Shown piece after piece: positions 1 to 7,720 of a stretch of 47,980 nt of DNA; position 1 is the first letter of the stretch; every line of letters starts with the position of its first letter. This DNA comes from an uncultured Prevotella sp. (lineage in GTDB: Bacteria > Bacteroidota > Bacteroidia > Bacteroidales > Bacteroidaceae). A program made the position numbers and the translations under genes. The stretch covers positions 1-47,980 of the forward strand of contig UQJC01000011.1 of the NCBI GenBank assembly GCA_900541335.1, written 5' to 3'. Below the pieces are notes generated by a model, which saw nothing but the letters and a program-made list of their open reading frames with translations, did not search any database and was not told the DNA's origin.

Positions 1-228
1 GCGACCGTACAACAACTGCACGACCCTCGTAAACCGAAAGATGAACGCGCGGCGAAAGTTACTGCTGCTATGGGTCGCGGCATGCCGCGACCGTACATCC
101 CCTGCGCGTCCTTCATAAACCGAAAGATGAGCGCGCTGCGGAAGTTACTTTTGCTATGGGTCGCGGCATGCCGCGACCGTACACCCCTTGCGCACCCCTC
201 ATAAACCGAAAGATGAACGCGTGCAGAA
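1..228. repeat. 86-bp tandem repeat with palindromic core (about 2.6 copies, cut by window edge)
   Basis: Units begin at 1, 87 and 173 with the same 'gcgaccgtac' start, giving a period of exactly 86 bp; the third unit fades near 228. Each full unit ends in a perfect 20-bp palindrome, GGTCGCGGCATGCCGCGACC, at 73-92 and 159-178. The motif 'aaaccgaaagatgaacgcg' recurs in every unit with few changes. Reading frames are broken by stops on both strands, so I do not call a gene. A diverged inverted copy of the palindrome-proximal part lies at 45903-45931. The left end of the array may extend beyond the window. Confidence 0.9.
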
Positions 229-490
229 CGTGTGGCAGCAATTGGGCAAAGGCGTGTTGCAAATGCCAAAGCCTTCCCCAGTAGCCCATCTTCTTTCCCC
301 ATAGTTGGGGAAAAATTCCACACTTTCCTCAGCAGATTCCCCACCTTCCCCAACTCAAGATAAATGGACAGAAAGTGCCTTTTGCTTGATTTTCAAGCAA
401 AAGAAAAACAGAACGAACGAGCGGCATAAAGTTTGCTTATTAGTAAAGCAGAAACACATCAATCAACAACAAAATAAACAATAGACGATT
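229..490. other. Gene-free leader region with three stem-loops
   Basis: No coding frame is convincing here. There is a perfect 7-bp hairpin at 294-313 (TTTCCCC, 6-nt loop, GGGGAAA), an overlapping 10-bp inverted repeat at 303-312 and 346-355, and a perfect 10-bp hairpin at 379-403 (CTTTTGCTTG / CAAGCAAAAG). The first two share bases and cannot both form. The third sits about 90 bases before the next gene and could end a transcript entering from the left or lie in the leader. No clean TAnnTTTG box is seen. Confidence 0.5.
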
Positions 491-994
491 ATGAAAAAGT
501 TTTCAGTTTCTGCCATCTTGGCAATGGGAGTTCTCACCGTTAGTAGTGGTGCCTTCGCTGGAACCACTTCGTCCCTCTATCGCGGTCTGGTCACTGTAGA
601 AGTAGCCGACACCGTTGTTCCGAAAGATACCGTTATTCCCGAGCAAACAACCGAAACAGAGAGCCTTGCACTGAGTGATACAGTGATTCCGGTCGATACG
701 GTTGTGCCACAAGATACTGTTGTAGCTGAACAGACGACCGAAACCGGTTGCCTTGCACTCAATGACACCGTGGTTCCCGTGGATACTGTTGTTCCACAAG
801 ACACAGTAATCCTTGAACAAACCACTGAAACGGGTAGTTTGGCACTTGTTGACACAGTAGTGCCCGCTGATACGCTCGTTCCTGCAGATACCGTTGTAGC
901 GGAACAAACTTCTGAAGCAGGTTACGTGGCTCTCAACGATACAGTAGTTCCGAATGACACGGTGGTAACGACCGAGACGGTTCCTGTGGAATAA
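491..994 (+). CDS. Small secreted protein with 29-residue DTVVP repeats
   Basis: The 167-residue protein begins with a clear signal peptide (basic MKK, hydrophobic core to about residue 20, AFA cleavage site near residue 23). The rest is nearly all repeat: about 3.5 units of 29 residues, each with two or three 'DTVVPxDTVVP' motifs followed by 'EQTTETGSLAL'. Valine, threonine, aspartate and proline dominate; there is one cysteine and no membrane anchor. Units differ mostly at synonymous third positions, which supports a real, selected protein. I recognise no family. The pattern suggests an extended cell-surface or periplasmic structure, but that is inference. A strong terminator follows at 1095-1134, so it is probably monocistronic. 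Confidence 0.75.
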   Translation: MKKFSVSAILAMGVLTVSSGAFAGTTSSLYRGLVTVEVADTVVPKDTVIPEQTTETESLALSDTVIPVDTVVPQDTVVAEQTTETGCLALNDTVVPVDTVVPQDTVILEQTTETGSLALVDTVVPADTLVPADTVVAEQTSEAGYVALNDTVVPNDTVVTTETVPVE

Positions 995-1094
995 ATAAAA
1001 GATGAAGATAGAAAAGCGACATAAGATTAGATACTCCTCGTCACTGTAATCAGTACATAGTTCCTTGCACACACGCTCACCGAGGAGGAGCAAC

Positions 1095-1134
1095 CAAAGA
1101 CCGCAGCCTGTTCAACCGCAGGTTGTGGTCTTTG
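1095..1134 (+). terminator. Intrinsic terminator after the repeat protein
   Basis: A 16-bp stem (1095-1110 with 1119-1134, 8-nt loop) pairs completely apart from two G-U wobbles, followed by a T/G-rich tail. It lies 100 bases after the stop codon at 994. Confidence 0.75.
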
Positions 1135-1344
1135 TGTGTTTAGAGAGTGGAAAAACAAAGGTGTTTAAGCGAAAAATGAAGCCCTGGAGAGCAGTACAAG
1201 AAGCACTAAACTGAAACGAACGAGCTGGGAATAGCGGGCAACTGGGACTGGAGCAGGCGATAGGAAGGAAGAATAGTTGTATTCTTTCGCCCAAACGACG
1301 AATTGTTTCGCTTGTGGGAAGAAAAAGGTTTTTACCCAAAGCCG

Positions 1345-1352
1345 TACCTTTG
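1345..1352 (+). promoter_or_regulatory. Bacteroidota -7 box (TACCTTTG) for the K+ channel gene
   Basis: TACCTTTG matches TAnnTTTG exactly, 30 bases before the ATG at 1383. The box falls inside a possible longer reading frame that opens at 1314, so the downstream ATG is the likelier start. No good -33 TTTG is seen. Confidence 0.55.
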
Positions 1353-1382
1353 CCCCGTTTTTTTAGCATTCGCTCCATTAGT

Positions 1383-2156
1383 ATGAAATTGTATCGTTTT
1401 CTTCAGCACTTTCTCACGGGAAAGTTTGTGCATTACTTTGTACTCTTCTTCATTAGCATTTCGATTGCTGCTGTCATTGCCAGTTCGTATGAGAGCATGG
1501 CTGATTACCGGATAGAGCTTTTTGCCATTACTTATGCATCGTCTTTCGTGTTTTTAGTTGAATTTGCAGCCCGTATCTTTTCCGCTCCAGCTCAATATCC
1601 AGCTCTCTCACGCAATCGGGCGCGACTTCGTTACCTGTTTTCGTTTTATGGATTCGTTGACTTCGTAGCTATTTTACCCTGTGTACTTTCCTATTTTTAT
1701 TGGGACACGCCCACGGTGCACGTTATCATCTTGCCCTACATATTTATCATCTTCAAACTCATTCGGCACTCCCGGTCCTTTCAACTAATCGGCAAAGCAC
1801 TGGCTTCGGTAAAGGAAGAATTGGCTACAGCCTATACAGCCTGCTTCATTATGGTGTGTTTCTCCGCCATCTTGATGTACTATTTGGAACGGAGTGCCCA
1901 GCCCGAAGTATTCAGAAACATCGGCGACGGCGTGTGGTGGTCTATTGTGACTTTCGCCACCGTGGGCTATGGTGACATCTACCCCGTGACGCCCCTCGGA
2001 AAGCTCCTCGGCGGCCTGATAGCCCTGGTCGGCATCGCCATGATTGCCATCCCTACGGGTATCATCAGTTCGTCGTTTATGCACATCTTGCAGCAGAAGG
2101 AACAGAAGGCCTTGCAGGAGGAAAAGAAGGAGGAAAAGGAGGTAAAAAGGGATTGA
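1383..2156 (+). CDS. Six-transmembrane voltage-gated-type potassium channel
   Basis: This 257-residue inner-membrane protein has the layout of a Kv-like channel. There are four hydrophobic segments before the pore, the fourth (near 'FKLIRHSRSF') carrying a few positive charges like a reduced voltage sensor, then an S5 helix, a pore loop and an S6 helix ending in 'AIPTGIISSSF'. The K+ selectivity filter TVGYGD is at residues 193-198. The C-terminus is a short, highly charged Lys/Glu tail with no RCK domain. The start at 1383 is preferred because a -7 box lies upstream at 1345. The gene converges on the fucose operon and shares a bidirectional terminator with it. Gating is unknown; the weak S4 charge makes strong voltage dependence uncertain. 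Confidence 0.88.
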   Translation: MKLYRFLQHFLTGKFVHYFVLFFISISIAAVIASSYESMADYRIELFAITYASSFVFLVEFAARIFSAPAQYPALSRNRARLRYLFSFYGFVDFVAILPCVLSYFYWDTPTVHVIILPYIFIIFKLIRHSRSFQLIGKALASVKEELATAYTACFIMVCFSAILMYYLERSAQPEVFRNIGDGVWWSIVTFATVGYGDIYPVTPLGKLLGGLIALVGIAMIAIPTGIISSSFMHILQQKEQKALQEEKKEEKEVKRD

Positions 2157-2250
2157 AACAGGATAAGGGGACGAAGCGTTGACGTTAGGTAACGGTATTG
2201 CTTTGTACTCAAACAGCAGGTCGTCCTTGAAAAACCTTTGCTGTAGAAAC

Positions 2251-2292
2251 AAAAGAAGCATGGATACGTTGAATCGCATCCATGCTTCTTTT
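2251..2292. terminator. Bidirectional terminator between channel gene and fucose operon
   Basis: A perfect 15-bp stem (2251-2265 with 2278-2292) starts with AAAA and ends with TTTT, so it works as a terminator in both directions between the converging genes ending at 2156 and 2325. Confidence 0.85.
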
Positions 2293-2324
2293 CATAGGAA
2301 TAAAGCTTATTTCAAATGGTTTTC

Positions 2325-3683
2325 TTACGATTTCCCCTGCCGATATGTGCGGACTCCGTAAGCCAGGATGATTATGAAACAGCCGAGGGGGAGGAGGAAG
2401 GAGGCATTGACGGCGGGCATACCTAACAAAGTTTGCTGGTCAATGAGCATTCCTTGCAACGGAGGCATCAAAGCTCCACCGACAATGGCCATGACGAGAA
2501 ACGCTGCTCCGAGAGAAGTGTCTTCTTCGTTTACATTTTCGAGCGCAACGCCGTAAATGGTGGGGAACATCAAGGACATGAAGAAACTGATGCACACTAA
2601 GCAATAAAGTCCCGTTATTCCGACAAACAGAATCGTCCCCAACGTGCAACACGTGGCTCCCACGGCAAAGAGGGTAAGAAGTAGGCGCGTATTGACGTAG
2701 CGCATCAGAAAGGTGCTGATAAAACGGCTACAAAGAAACATTGCCATGGCGGCGATGTTATACTTTTGGGCTGTGGCCTTATCGATGCCCAAACTATCGG
2801 CATATTGTATGATAAAGGTCCATACCATAATCTGTGCAGCCACATAAAACATCTGCGTGGCGACTCCCTCGCGGTACAGACGGTTCTTCCACAGGCGGCT
2901 GAGGGTTTCGCGTGTGGACGATTGCTTCCCTTCGCCAGCGACTTGAGGCATTTTCTTGCACGCAATCACAATTAGTATCAAGAGTACCACTACACCGAGT
3001 GCCACATAAGGATTGCGGATGACGGCAAGGTCGTGTATGCGAATCGAAGCCTTCTCAGCTTCAGAAAGAGCGTAGAAAATGATTTCACCCGCTTCATTTC
3101 GACGGTCAGAAAGGAGGTTGGGCAGCACAGCCTGTGCAGCAATGGCCATTCCGAGGAGTGACCCCATGGGATTGAAGGATTGCGCGAGGTTGAGGCGTTG
3201 GGTAGCTGTCTCTTTATGACCCAGTGAGAGAATGAAGGGATTGGCAGTCGTCTCGAGAAATGCCAAACCAAACGTCAAGATGTAGAGGGAGAAACAGAAG
3301 AAGGTAAAACTCTCAAAGGAGGCTGCGGGGATGAACAGAAACGCCCCGAGCGCGTAGAGTGAGAGTCCTAACATAATCCCTCGCTTGTAACTGTATTTGC
3401 GGATGAATAGTGCGGCAGGGATAGCCATTGTAGCATAACCACCATAGAATGCAAACTGTACTAAGGAAGCTTTTGCGACCGATATTTCCATCACCGTCTG
3501 GAAGGCAGCTACCATGGGGTTGGTGATGTCGTTGGCGAAGCCCCAAAGGGCAAAAAGTGAGGTGATGAGAATAAAGCTGACTAGATACTTTCGTTCAACC
3601 AGTACTGCGGACGGTTGGGAAGTCTGACACTCCTTAGGCGAAGTGTTTGTGAGGTTCTCGTTGGGATTTCTGTGCGTATTCAT
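2325..3683 (-). CDS. fucP: L-fucose:H+ symporter-type permease (MFS)
   Basis: A 452-residue MFS transporter with about twelve hydrophobic segments after a 30-residue polar N-terminus. Hallmarks of the FucP/NAG-glucose permease family are present: 'FALWGFANDITNPMVAAF' in helix 1, 'FYGGYATMAIPA' in helix 2, 'FLETTANPF' and 'NLAQSFNPMG' in the middle of the first half. It would carry L-fucose (or a related sugar) with protons across the inner membrane. It lies 20 bases downstream of the mutarotase gene on the same strand, so the two form an operon. No fucose isomerase or kinase is present, so the pathway continues elsewhere. Related permeases carry other hexoses, but the mutarotase neighbour favours fucose or rhamnose. 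Confidence 0.85.
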   Translation of the reverse strand: MNTHRNPNENLTNTSPKECQTSQPSAVLVERKYLVSFILITSLFALWGFANDITNPMVAAFQTVMEISVAKASLVQFAFYGGYATMAIPAALFIRKYSYKRGIMLGLSLYALGAFLFIPAASFESFTFFCFSLYILTFGLAFLETTANPFILSLGHKETATQRLNLAQSFNPMGSLLGMAIAAQAVLPNLLSDRRNEAGEIIFYALSEAEKASIRIHDLAVIRNPYVALGVVVLLILIVIACKKMPQVAGEGKQSSTRETLSRLWKNRLYREGVATQMFYVAAQIMVWTFIIQYADSLGIDKATAQKYNIAAMAMFLCSRFISTFLMRYVNTRLLLTLFAVGATCCTLGTILFVGITGLYCLVCISFFMSLMFPTIYGVALENVNEEDTSLGAAFLVMAIVGGALMPPLQGMLIDQQTLLGMPAVNASFLLPLGCFIIILAYGVRTYRQGKS

Positions 3684-3703
3684 TCAGAGTGGGTAAGGAG
3701 TGT

Positions 3704-4108
3704 TTAGGGTTCATACAGATGAAACATACGTTCCATGGGTTTCCACTTTTCAGCAGAACTCATTCCTGCCTTTACCAGTTGGAATTCAGCCATGTAATCT
3801 TCCCATTCTGCTTGACGGGGAAGGGTGGAAAGGCGTTCCATCGCCGTATTCCAATCAAAATCTACGGGTGTTTCAACAATCATGAAGAGCCGTGTGCCGA
3901 GAATATAGATTTCCATTTCGAGGATACCTACTTCGCGGATGCCAGCAAGGATTTCCTTCCAAGCATGTTCCGGACTGTGGCGTTTGCGATATTCAGCAAT
4001 GAGTGCGGGATCGTCTTTGAGGTCAAGAGTTTGACAGTAACGTTTTACAGGACCGTTATAAGTCTGAGTACGGTAGCCTGTTTGGGGAGTTTCTTCCATA
4101 AAATTCAT
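3704..4108 (-). CDS. rhaM: L-rhamnose/L-fucose mutarotase (RhaM family)
   Basis: This 134-residue protein matches the RhaM (DUF718) dimeric alpha/beta-barrel family. 'YRKRHSPEHAW' holds the conserved catalytic-type His44, 'MEIYILGTRLFMIVE' corresponds to the middle strand pair, and 'MERMFHLYEP' to the typical C-terminus. The family interconverts alpha and beta anomers of 6-deoxy sugars so that isomerases get the right form. It is the first gene of an operon with the fucose permease, which favours L-fucose as substrate, though rhamnose cannot be excluded. A second ATG at codon 4 is an alternative start. A -7 box covered by an inverted repeat lies just upstream. Confidence 0.82.
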   Translation of the reverse strand: MNFMEETPQTGYRTQTYNGPVKRYCQTLDLKDDPALIAEYRKRHSPEHAWKEILAGIREVGILEMEIYILGTRLFMIVETPVDFDWNTAMERLSTLPRQAEWEDYMAEFQLVKAGMSSAEKWKPMERMFHLYEP

Positions 4109-4136
4109 AGATTATCACCTTGTCGGTGTTTTCCGT

Positions 4137-4156
4137 TTCGGCAAAGTTACGCCGAA
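4137..4156 (-). promoter_or_regulatory. -7 box inside an inverted repeat (candidate operator) of the fucose operon
   Basis: On the minus strand TAACTTTG (4142-4149) matches TAnnTTTG. It is framed by a perfect inverted repeat, TTCGGC (4137-4142) and GCCGAA (4151-4156), 8 bases apart. It starts about 30 bases before the rhaM start codon. Such placement suits a repressor site, but no regulator is known from the sequence. Confidence 0.5.
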
Positions 4157-4190
4157 AAGCCTTGTTAGGCAAAAGAACGAAGCATATTAT

Positions 4191-4271
4191 AAAAAATGGC
4201 AGAGGGAAAAGTCTGCTTATCAGTCGTTTCTGCAATTTGCAGTTCGAGTCTGATAGACTTTCCCCTCTGCC
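4191..4271 (-). terminator. Large nested hairpin with T-run, minus-strand terminator
   Basis: The outer stem pairs 4198-4214 with 4255-4271 (17 bp, one mismatch). Inside it ATCAG/CTGAT and CTGCAA/TTGCAG continue the pairing. On the minus strand it runs into ATTTTTT (4197-4191). It probably ends the patatin transcript (stop at 4497) before the fucose operon promoter. The 226 bases between 4271 and 4497 contain no gene. Confidence 0.7.
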
Positions 4272-4496
4272 GCGTCTGTTTATTATTCAGCGTCGTTTTG
4301 TTAGGTAGATTGGTAGGTTAGTTCAGATTGATTGATTCAGAAATCGACGCAAAGGAACACCTTTCTCTTGGATTTTCTACCTTACAAACGTATGTTGTGC
4401 AACATGTATAGCGACTGTTTGTGTAAAATGTCTGACTCGTTGGCTGAAAGCAAGGGTTGCACTGGCTAAAGAGGAGGGAACTGCGGCTATTTTGCC

Positions 4497-5375
4497 TTAC
4501 GTGGCAGTTCCCATAGCCTTTTCCCATTGCTGAATAGCCTCCTTCGTGCATTCATAACCTTCTCGAATGATTCGTTCGGCATGGTCAAAGTCGAAAGCAC
4601 TAAAACGGTTCATGGGAATGTTGACCGCGATGTCGGGAGGCGAAAGTTTTTGTGCCAACACCGTGTTGCGCTGAATCATCATCGTAAAAGCAGAGAGCAA
4701 GAGAGTGGCGTAGTTGCTATCCACCTCTTCTGAAGAGAACGGGATGAGTTTGCGGGCTATGGAACTCATCCACGTTTGCTCTCTGTGCAAAGCTTCGCGG
4801 CGCAATTGGTCCACGCGTTCGCTGGCAGGGGCACTGACATTGATCGAGACCAACAAGTCGCCCGGGGTACGAACGACGCGGTTCAGCGGAAGCGGGTTGG
4901 CCACGCCGCCATCGACCAGTACGTATTGCCCAACGCGGATAGGCTTCAAAACTGAGGGTATCGAGATGGAGGCACGTAGTGCGCGGTACAAACTGCGGGA
5001 TGAAAAGACTACTTCGCGTTGAGTTTCGAGTTCGGCAGCCACTGCACGGAAGGGGATGGGTAAATCTTCGATGCGAACATCGGGTACCATCTCTTTCAAT
5101 ACCTCAATTACTTTGTCCCCCTTCATCAGATGGTTTTTCCCAAGCGACCAGTCAATGAGGGTGAGTACTTCGCGTCGGGTCAGAGAGCACATTCGCTCTT
5201 TCACTGCATCAAGGCGACCGGCACAATACATTCCACCGACCAAGGCTCCCATGGAGGTACCGGCTACAGAGGTGATTTGAAACTGATGTTCTTCTAATGC
5301 CTGGATGGCACCGATATGGGCATATCCACGGGCGCCGCCGCTGGACAATACAAGGGCTACATTTCTTTTATTCAT
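4497..5375 (-). CDS. Patatin-like phospholipase (RssA type)
   Basis: A 292-residue cytoplasmic or membrane-associated patatin-family lipid acyl hydrolase. The oxyanion loop 'SSGGARGYAHIG' is at 11-22, the nucleophile elbow GTSMG at 39-43 (Ser41), and the catalytic Asp in 'VDGGVANPLP' at Asp155. These are the Ser-Asp dyad of the family. No signal peptide is visible, unlike the two-domain patatins fused to outer-membrane barrels. It is transcribed alone, with a -7 box about 120 bases upstream and a large terminator downstream. The substrate is unknown; phospholipid is likely from family membership. Confidence 0.85.
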   Translation of the reverse strand: MNKRNVALVLSSGGARGYAHIGAIQALEEHQFQITSVAGTSMGALVGGMYCAGRLDAVKERMCSLTRREVLTLIDWSLGKNHLMKGDKVIEVLKEMVPDVRIEDLPIPFRAVAAELETQREVVFSSRSLYRALRASISIPSVLKPIRVGQYVLVDGGVANPLPLNRVVRTPGDLLVSINVSAPASERVDQLRREALHREQTWMSSIARKLIPFSSEEVDSNYATLLLSAFTMMIQRNTVLAQKLSPPDIAVNIPMNRFSAFDFDHAERIIREGYECTKEAIQQWEKAMGTAT

Positions 5376-5494
5376 TACGTTTGGGGCTGATGGGATGGGG
5401 GATAGAAGGTTATTAAGTGAGAGGTTATCAAGTTACATGGCGTAGCATGGGGGCTAAAGTGCAGGGTGTAGGGATTGCGCGGGGAGAGTGGCCG

Positions 5495-5502
5495 CAAAAG
5501 TA
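5495..5502 (-). promoter_or_regulatory. -7 box (TACTTTTG) upstream of the patatin gene
   Basis: TACTTTTG on the minus strand fits TAnnTTTG and would give a leader of about 115 bases to the start codon at 5375. The rest of 5376-5600 shows no gene. Confidence 0.4.
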
Positions 5503-5600
5503 ACTTTATAACTTCTATCCTCATCCTCTCTGATTCGAAAATGTCGCAGAGTGACCGCTTACCTCCTCTTCTCTAACCCAAAATTCACGTCCTGCACCTC

Positions 5601-6527
5601 CTACAGCTTCACTCCATACTTCAAAATACGCTCTTCCATCATGCCCGAGGGTAAGAAGGAGCGGAGCGTGTCGGTTACGGTGTTGAGCATTCGTTCGCGC
5701 ACGTAGTCTTCCTTGATATAGAGAGAAATGCAACGTTGCGAATGGTAATCTCCCTCAATTCGTCGGACGTTCTCCCGTTGCTTTTCCAGGAGAAACGGCA
5801 AATGCATTTCGGGAATAATCGTAAAGCCCCCGTTCAAGTCGACAATGCGAATGAGCGTCTCGATACTTCCGGCTTCATAGATCTTCTTGCCCACGCTGCG
5901 AGCCTTACAAAAGCTAAACGCGCTCTCACGCAGACACTGCGCTTCCTTCATAATCCACATTTGTTCGTGTTCCAGGTTCTCCGGTCGGAACACAGGCAGT
6001 TTGCGCCAGCATTGTTCCGAGAGATACACCCAGAAAGCTTCCGTGTAGAGCGGTATTTCGAGAATCCCTGTCTGCTGGTTTCCGCTGATGGCCATTCCCG
6101 CATCCAGCGTACCTTGCAACAGTTCCTGAATCATTGTCTCAGCCTTCAGCTCGACAATGTTCAGTTCCACCTGGGGGTAGTTGTTCGTATAATGATGGAT
6201 GAATTGTGGCAAAATGTAGGGAGCGATGGTCGGACCGACCGACAAAGCGAAGTTTCCCGAGGTCTTCCCCTTGTCCTCAGCCACCAATTCCCCGATGCGT
6301 TCCACTTCACGCAAAGCCCGTTGTGCCTGAGCCACGATTTTTTCGCCTGCAGCAGTGGGCACCACCCGTTTGTTGCTACGTTCAAAGATGCGCAAGTCCA
6401 ACTCCTCTTCCAATTTCACAAGCATCGAGCTTAGTGTCGGTTGCGTAACGCGCAACTCTTCCGCTGCCTTGGCAAAGTTGCGGTGATGATAGATTGCAAT
6501 GATATATTTCAGCTGTTGTAAGGTCAT
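5601..6527 (-). CDS. oxyR: Hydrogen-peroxide-sensing LysR regulator OxyR
   Basis: The 308-residue protein starts with a LysR-type winged helix-turn-helix (residues 1-60, 'LKYIIAIYHHRNFAKAAEEL...TQPTLSS'). The C-terminal sensor contains 'CLRESAFSFC' at 198-207, aligning with the peroxide-reactive Cys199 and Cys208 of E. coli OxyR, followed by 'GSIETLIRIVDLNGGFTIIP' as in OxyR. Both redox cysteines are therefore present, which separates it from ordinary LysR proteins. It is divergent from the iron-sulfur protein gene, and a 15-bp ATAG-type OxyR half-site lies just upstream of its start. Oxidised OxyR would activate the neighbours and possibly control its own gene. No terminator is obvious after the stop. 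Confidence 0.93.
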   Translation of the reverse strand: MTLQQLKYIIAIYHHRNFAKAAEELRVTQPTLSSMLVKLEEELDLRIFERSNKRVVPTAAGEKIVAQAQRALREVERIGELVAEDKGKTSGNFALSVGPTIAPYILPQFIHHYTNNYPQVELNIVELKAETMIQELLQGTLDAGMAISGNQQTGILEIPLYTEAFWVYLSEQCWRKLPVFRPENLEHEQMWIMKEAQCLRESAFSFCKARSVGKKIYEAGSIETLIRIVDLNGGFTIIPEMHLPFLLEKQRENVRRIEGDYHSQRCISLYIKEDYVRERMLNTVTDTLRSFLPSGMMEERILKYGVKL

Positions 6528-6531
6528 GATG

Positions 6532-6546
6532 ATAGATATTATCTAT
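6532..6546. promoter_or_regulatory. OxyR binding half-site
   Basis: ATAGATATTATCTAT fits ATAGnTnnnAnCTAT at every fixed position and is also a perfect 7-1-7 palindrome. It begins 5 bases upstream of the oxyR start codon and 44 bases before the divergent -7 box. The second ATAG element expected 7 bases away is not well conserved on either side. Confidence 0.75.
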
Positions 6547-6589
6547 ACTGTCATAAAGAAAATCGTTCGTCAGGAGGAAAACCTTCCTC

Positions 6590-6597
6590 TACCTTTG
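6590..6597 (+). promoter_or_regulatory. -7 box (TACCTTTG) for the iron-sulfur protein gene
   Basis: An exact TAnnTTTG match 30 bases before ATG 6628. It makes the more upstream in-frame codons unlikely starts. No strong -33 element is present, which would suit an activator-dependent promoter such as one driven by OxyR. Confidence 0.6.
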
Positions 6598-6627
6598 CAT
6601 CCGAAATCAAAAACAACATTTCAGCTT

Positions 6628-7320
6628 ATGGCAACAAAGACATTCCATCGTTATCAGCCGTCCAAGGGGTATGCCCTTTATTGGATATTACTGGCTTACC
6701 TCGTCATTGGTTACTTTTATCCAATCATTGGATTGCTAGCCATCGTCTGTATGATTGCTCCAGTAGCCTTTGCAGTCCGTCGGGGACGTTGGTGGTGTGG
6801 CAATGCTTGTCCGCGTGGCAATTTTTACGATCGACTGCTCGCCAAGTACTCCCCGCACCGTCCCATTCCTAGCTTTGTTCGGACGAAAGGCTTCCGTGCC
6901 TTCATGGTGCTCTTTATTTTCACGATGTTTGGCGTGCAAATGTACTTCGCTTGGGGCGATTGGGCCGCAATGGGCAAGGTATTTTGGAACATTATCTTCG
7001 TCACGACCCTTGTAGGCATTACGTTGTCCTTCATTTACGCCCCGCGCACTTGGTGTTCGTTTTGTCCGATGGGCAGCCTTTCGGCACTTGTTTCGCCTAA
7101 GAAGCCCGCACTCCCCAAAGGCTACAAAGCCATCCAGGTAAGCGACCGCTGCCAGATGAAATGTAAGAGTTGTGCCCGTGTATGCCCTATGCAACTCACT
7201 CCTTACGACAGTCGCGGGCAGGCCGACGGTTATCTCCATCCCGATTGCATCAAATGTGGAAAATGTGTGACTGCCTGTCCCATCCATATTATGAAACTCG
7301 AGAAGACTCATGCCGGCTAA
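6628..7320 (+). CDS. Membrane-bound 4Fe-4S ferredoxin-like protein (NapH/CcoG-like)
   Basis: 230 residues with two hydrophobic stretches near 15-50 and two near 90-140. The cysteine motifs are CGNAC (57-61) and CSFC (143-146) at the membrane edges, then two ferredoxin-type clusters, Cys175/179/182/186 and Cys207/210/213/217 with Pro after the last Cys. This is the layout of polyferredoxins that pass electrons at the inner membrane, such as NapH, NosR and CcoG relatives, but it is shorter. It lies downstream of an OxyR half-site and 73 bases before thioredoxin, so a role in redox stress is likely, for example feeding electrons to a periplasmic or thiol system. The partner is unknown. Start chosen from the -7 box at 6590. 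Confidence 0.83.
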   Translation: MATKTFHRYQPSKGYALYWILLAYLVIGYFYPIIGLLAIVCMIAPVAFAVRRGRWWCGNACPRGNFYDRLLAKYSPHRPIPSFVRTKGFRAFMVLFIFTMFGVQMYFAWGDWAAMGKVFWNIIFVTTLVGITLSFIYAPRTWCSFCPMGSLSALVSPKKPALPKGYKAIQVSDRCQMKCKSCARVCPMQLTPYDSRGQADGYLHPDCIKCGKCVTACPIHIMKLEKTHAG

Positions 7321-7393
7321 GCCGACAGCGGTTACATTTCTCCGATTTTCACTCCTTGTATTCTGAACACACTCATAAAAACAATCATTCATT

Positions 7394-7720
7394 ATGGAAA
7401 CAATCAACAACTATCTCCCTTATCTCAAAGGTTACGACTATACAGGTAAAACACCCGTTCTTCTCGACTTCTATGCCACCTGGTGTGGTCCTTGCAAGGC
7501 CTTGTCGCCCCTGCTCGAACGTCTTGCTACCGAGTACGAAGGCAAGTTGAAGGTGCTCAAGGTCGATGTCGACAAAAACCAAGCTTTGGCTGAGGCCGCT
7601 CGCATCATGTCCATCCCGACACTCTTCTTTATTGACCGTCAGGGAAACATTGAGCGCACTGTGGGCGGACTTCCTTATCCCGCACTTGTCGAGCGCGTCG
7701 AAGCATTGCTCCAAGAGTAA
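7394..7720 (+). CDS. trxA: Thioredoxin
   Basis: A 108-residue cytoplasmic thioredoxin. The active site WCGPCK is at 30-35 (Cys31, Cys34) and the cis-proline loop is 'SIPTLFFI'. The Asp of the buried pair is in 'LLDFYATW'. It would reduce protein disulfides and supply peroxidases and reductases. It follows the iron-sulfur protein gene by 73 bases with no terminator between, so the two are probably co-transcribed and OxyR-controlled. Two terminators follow the gene (7895-7930 and 7951-7992). Confidence 0.93.
   Translation: METINNYLPYLKGYDYTGKTPVLLDFYATWCGPCKALSPLLERLATEYEGKLKVLKVDVDKNQALAEAARIMSIPTLFFIDRQGNIERTVGGLPYPALVERVEALLQE

Noticed and set aside
503..1093. Overlapping frames on the minus strand of the repeat protein
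   Set aside because: The plus-strand gene has a signal peptide and synonymous-biased repeats; the opposite frames are by-products of the repetition.
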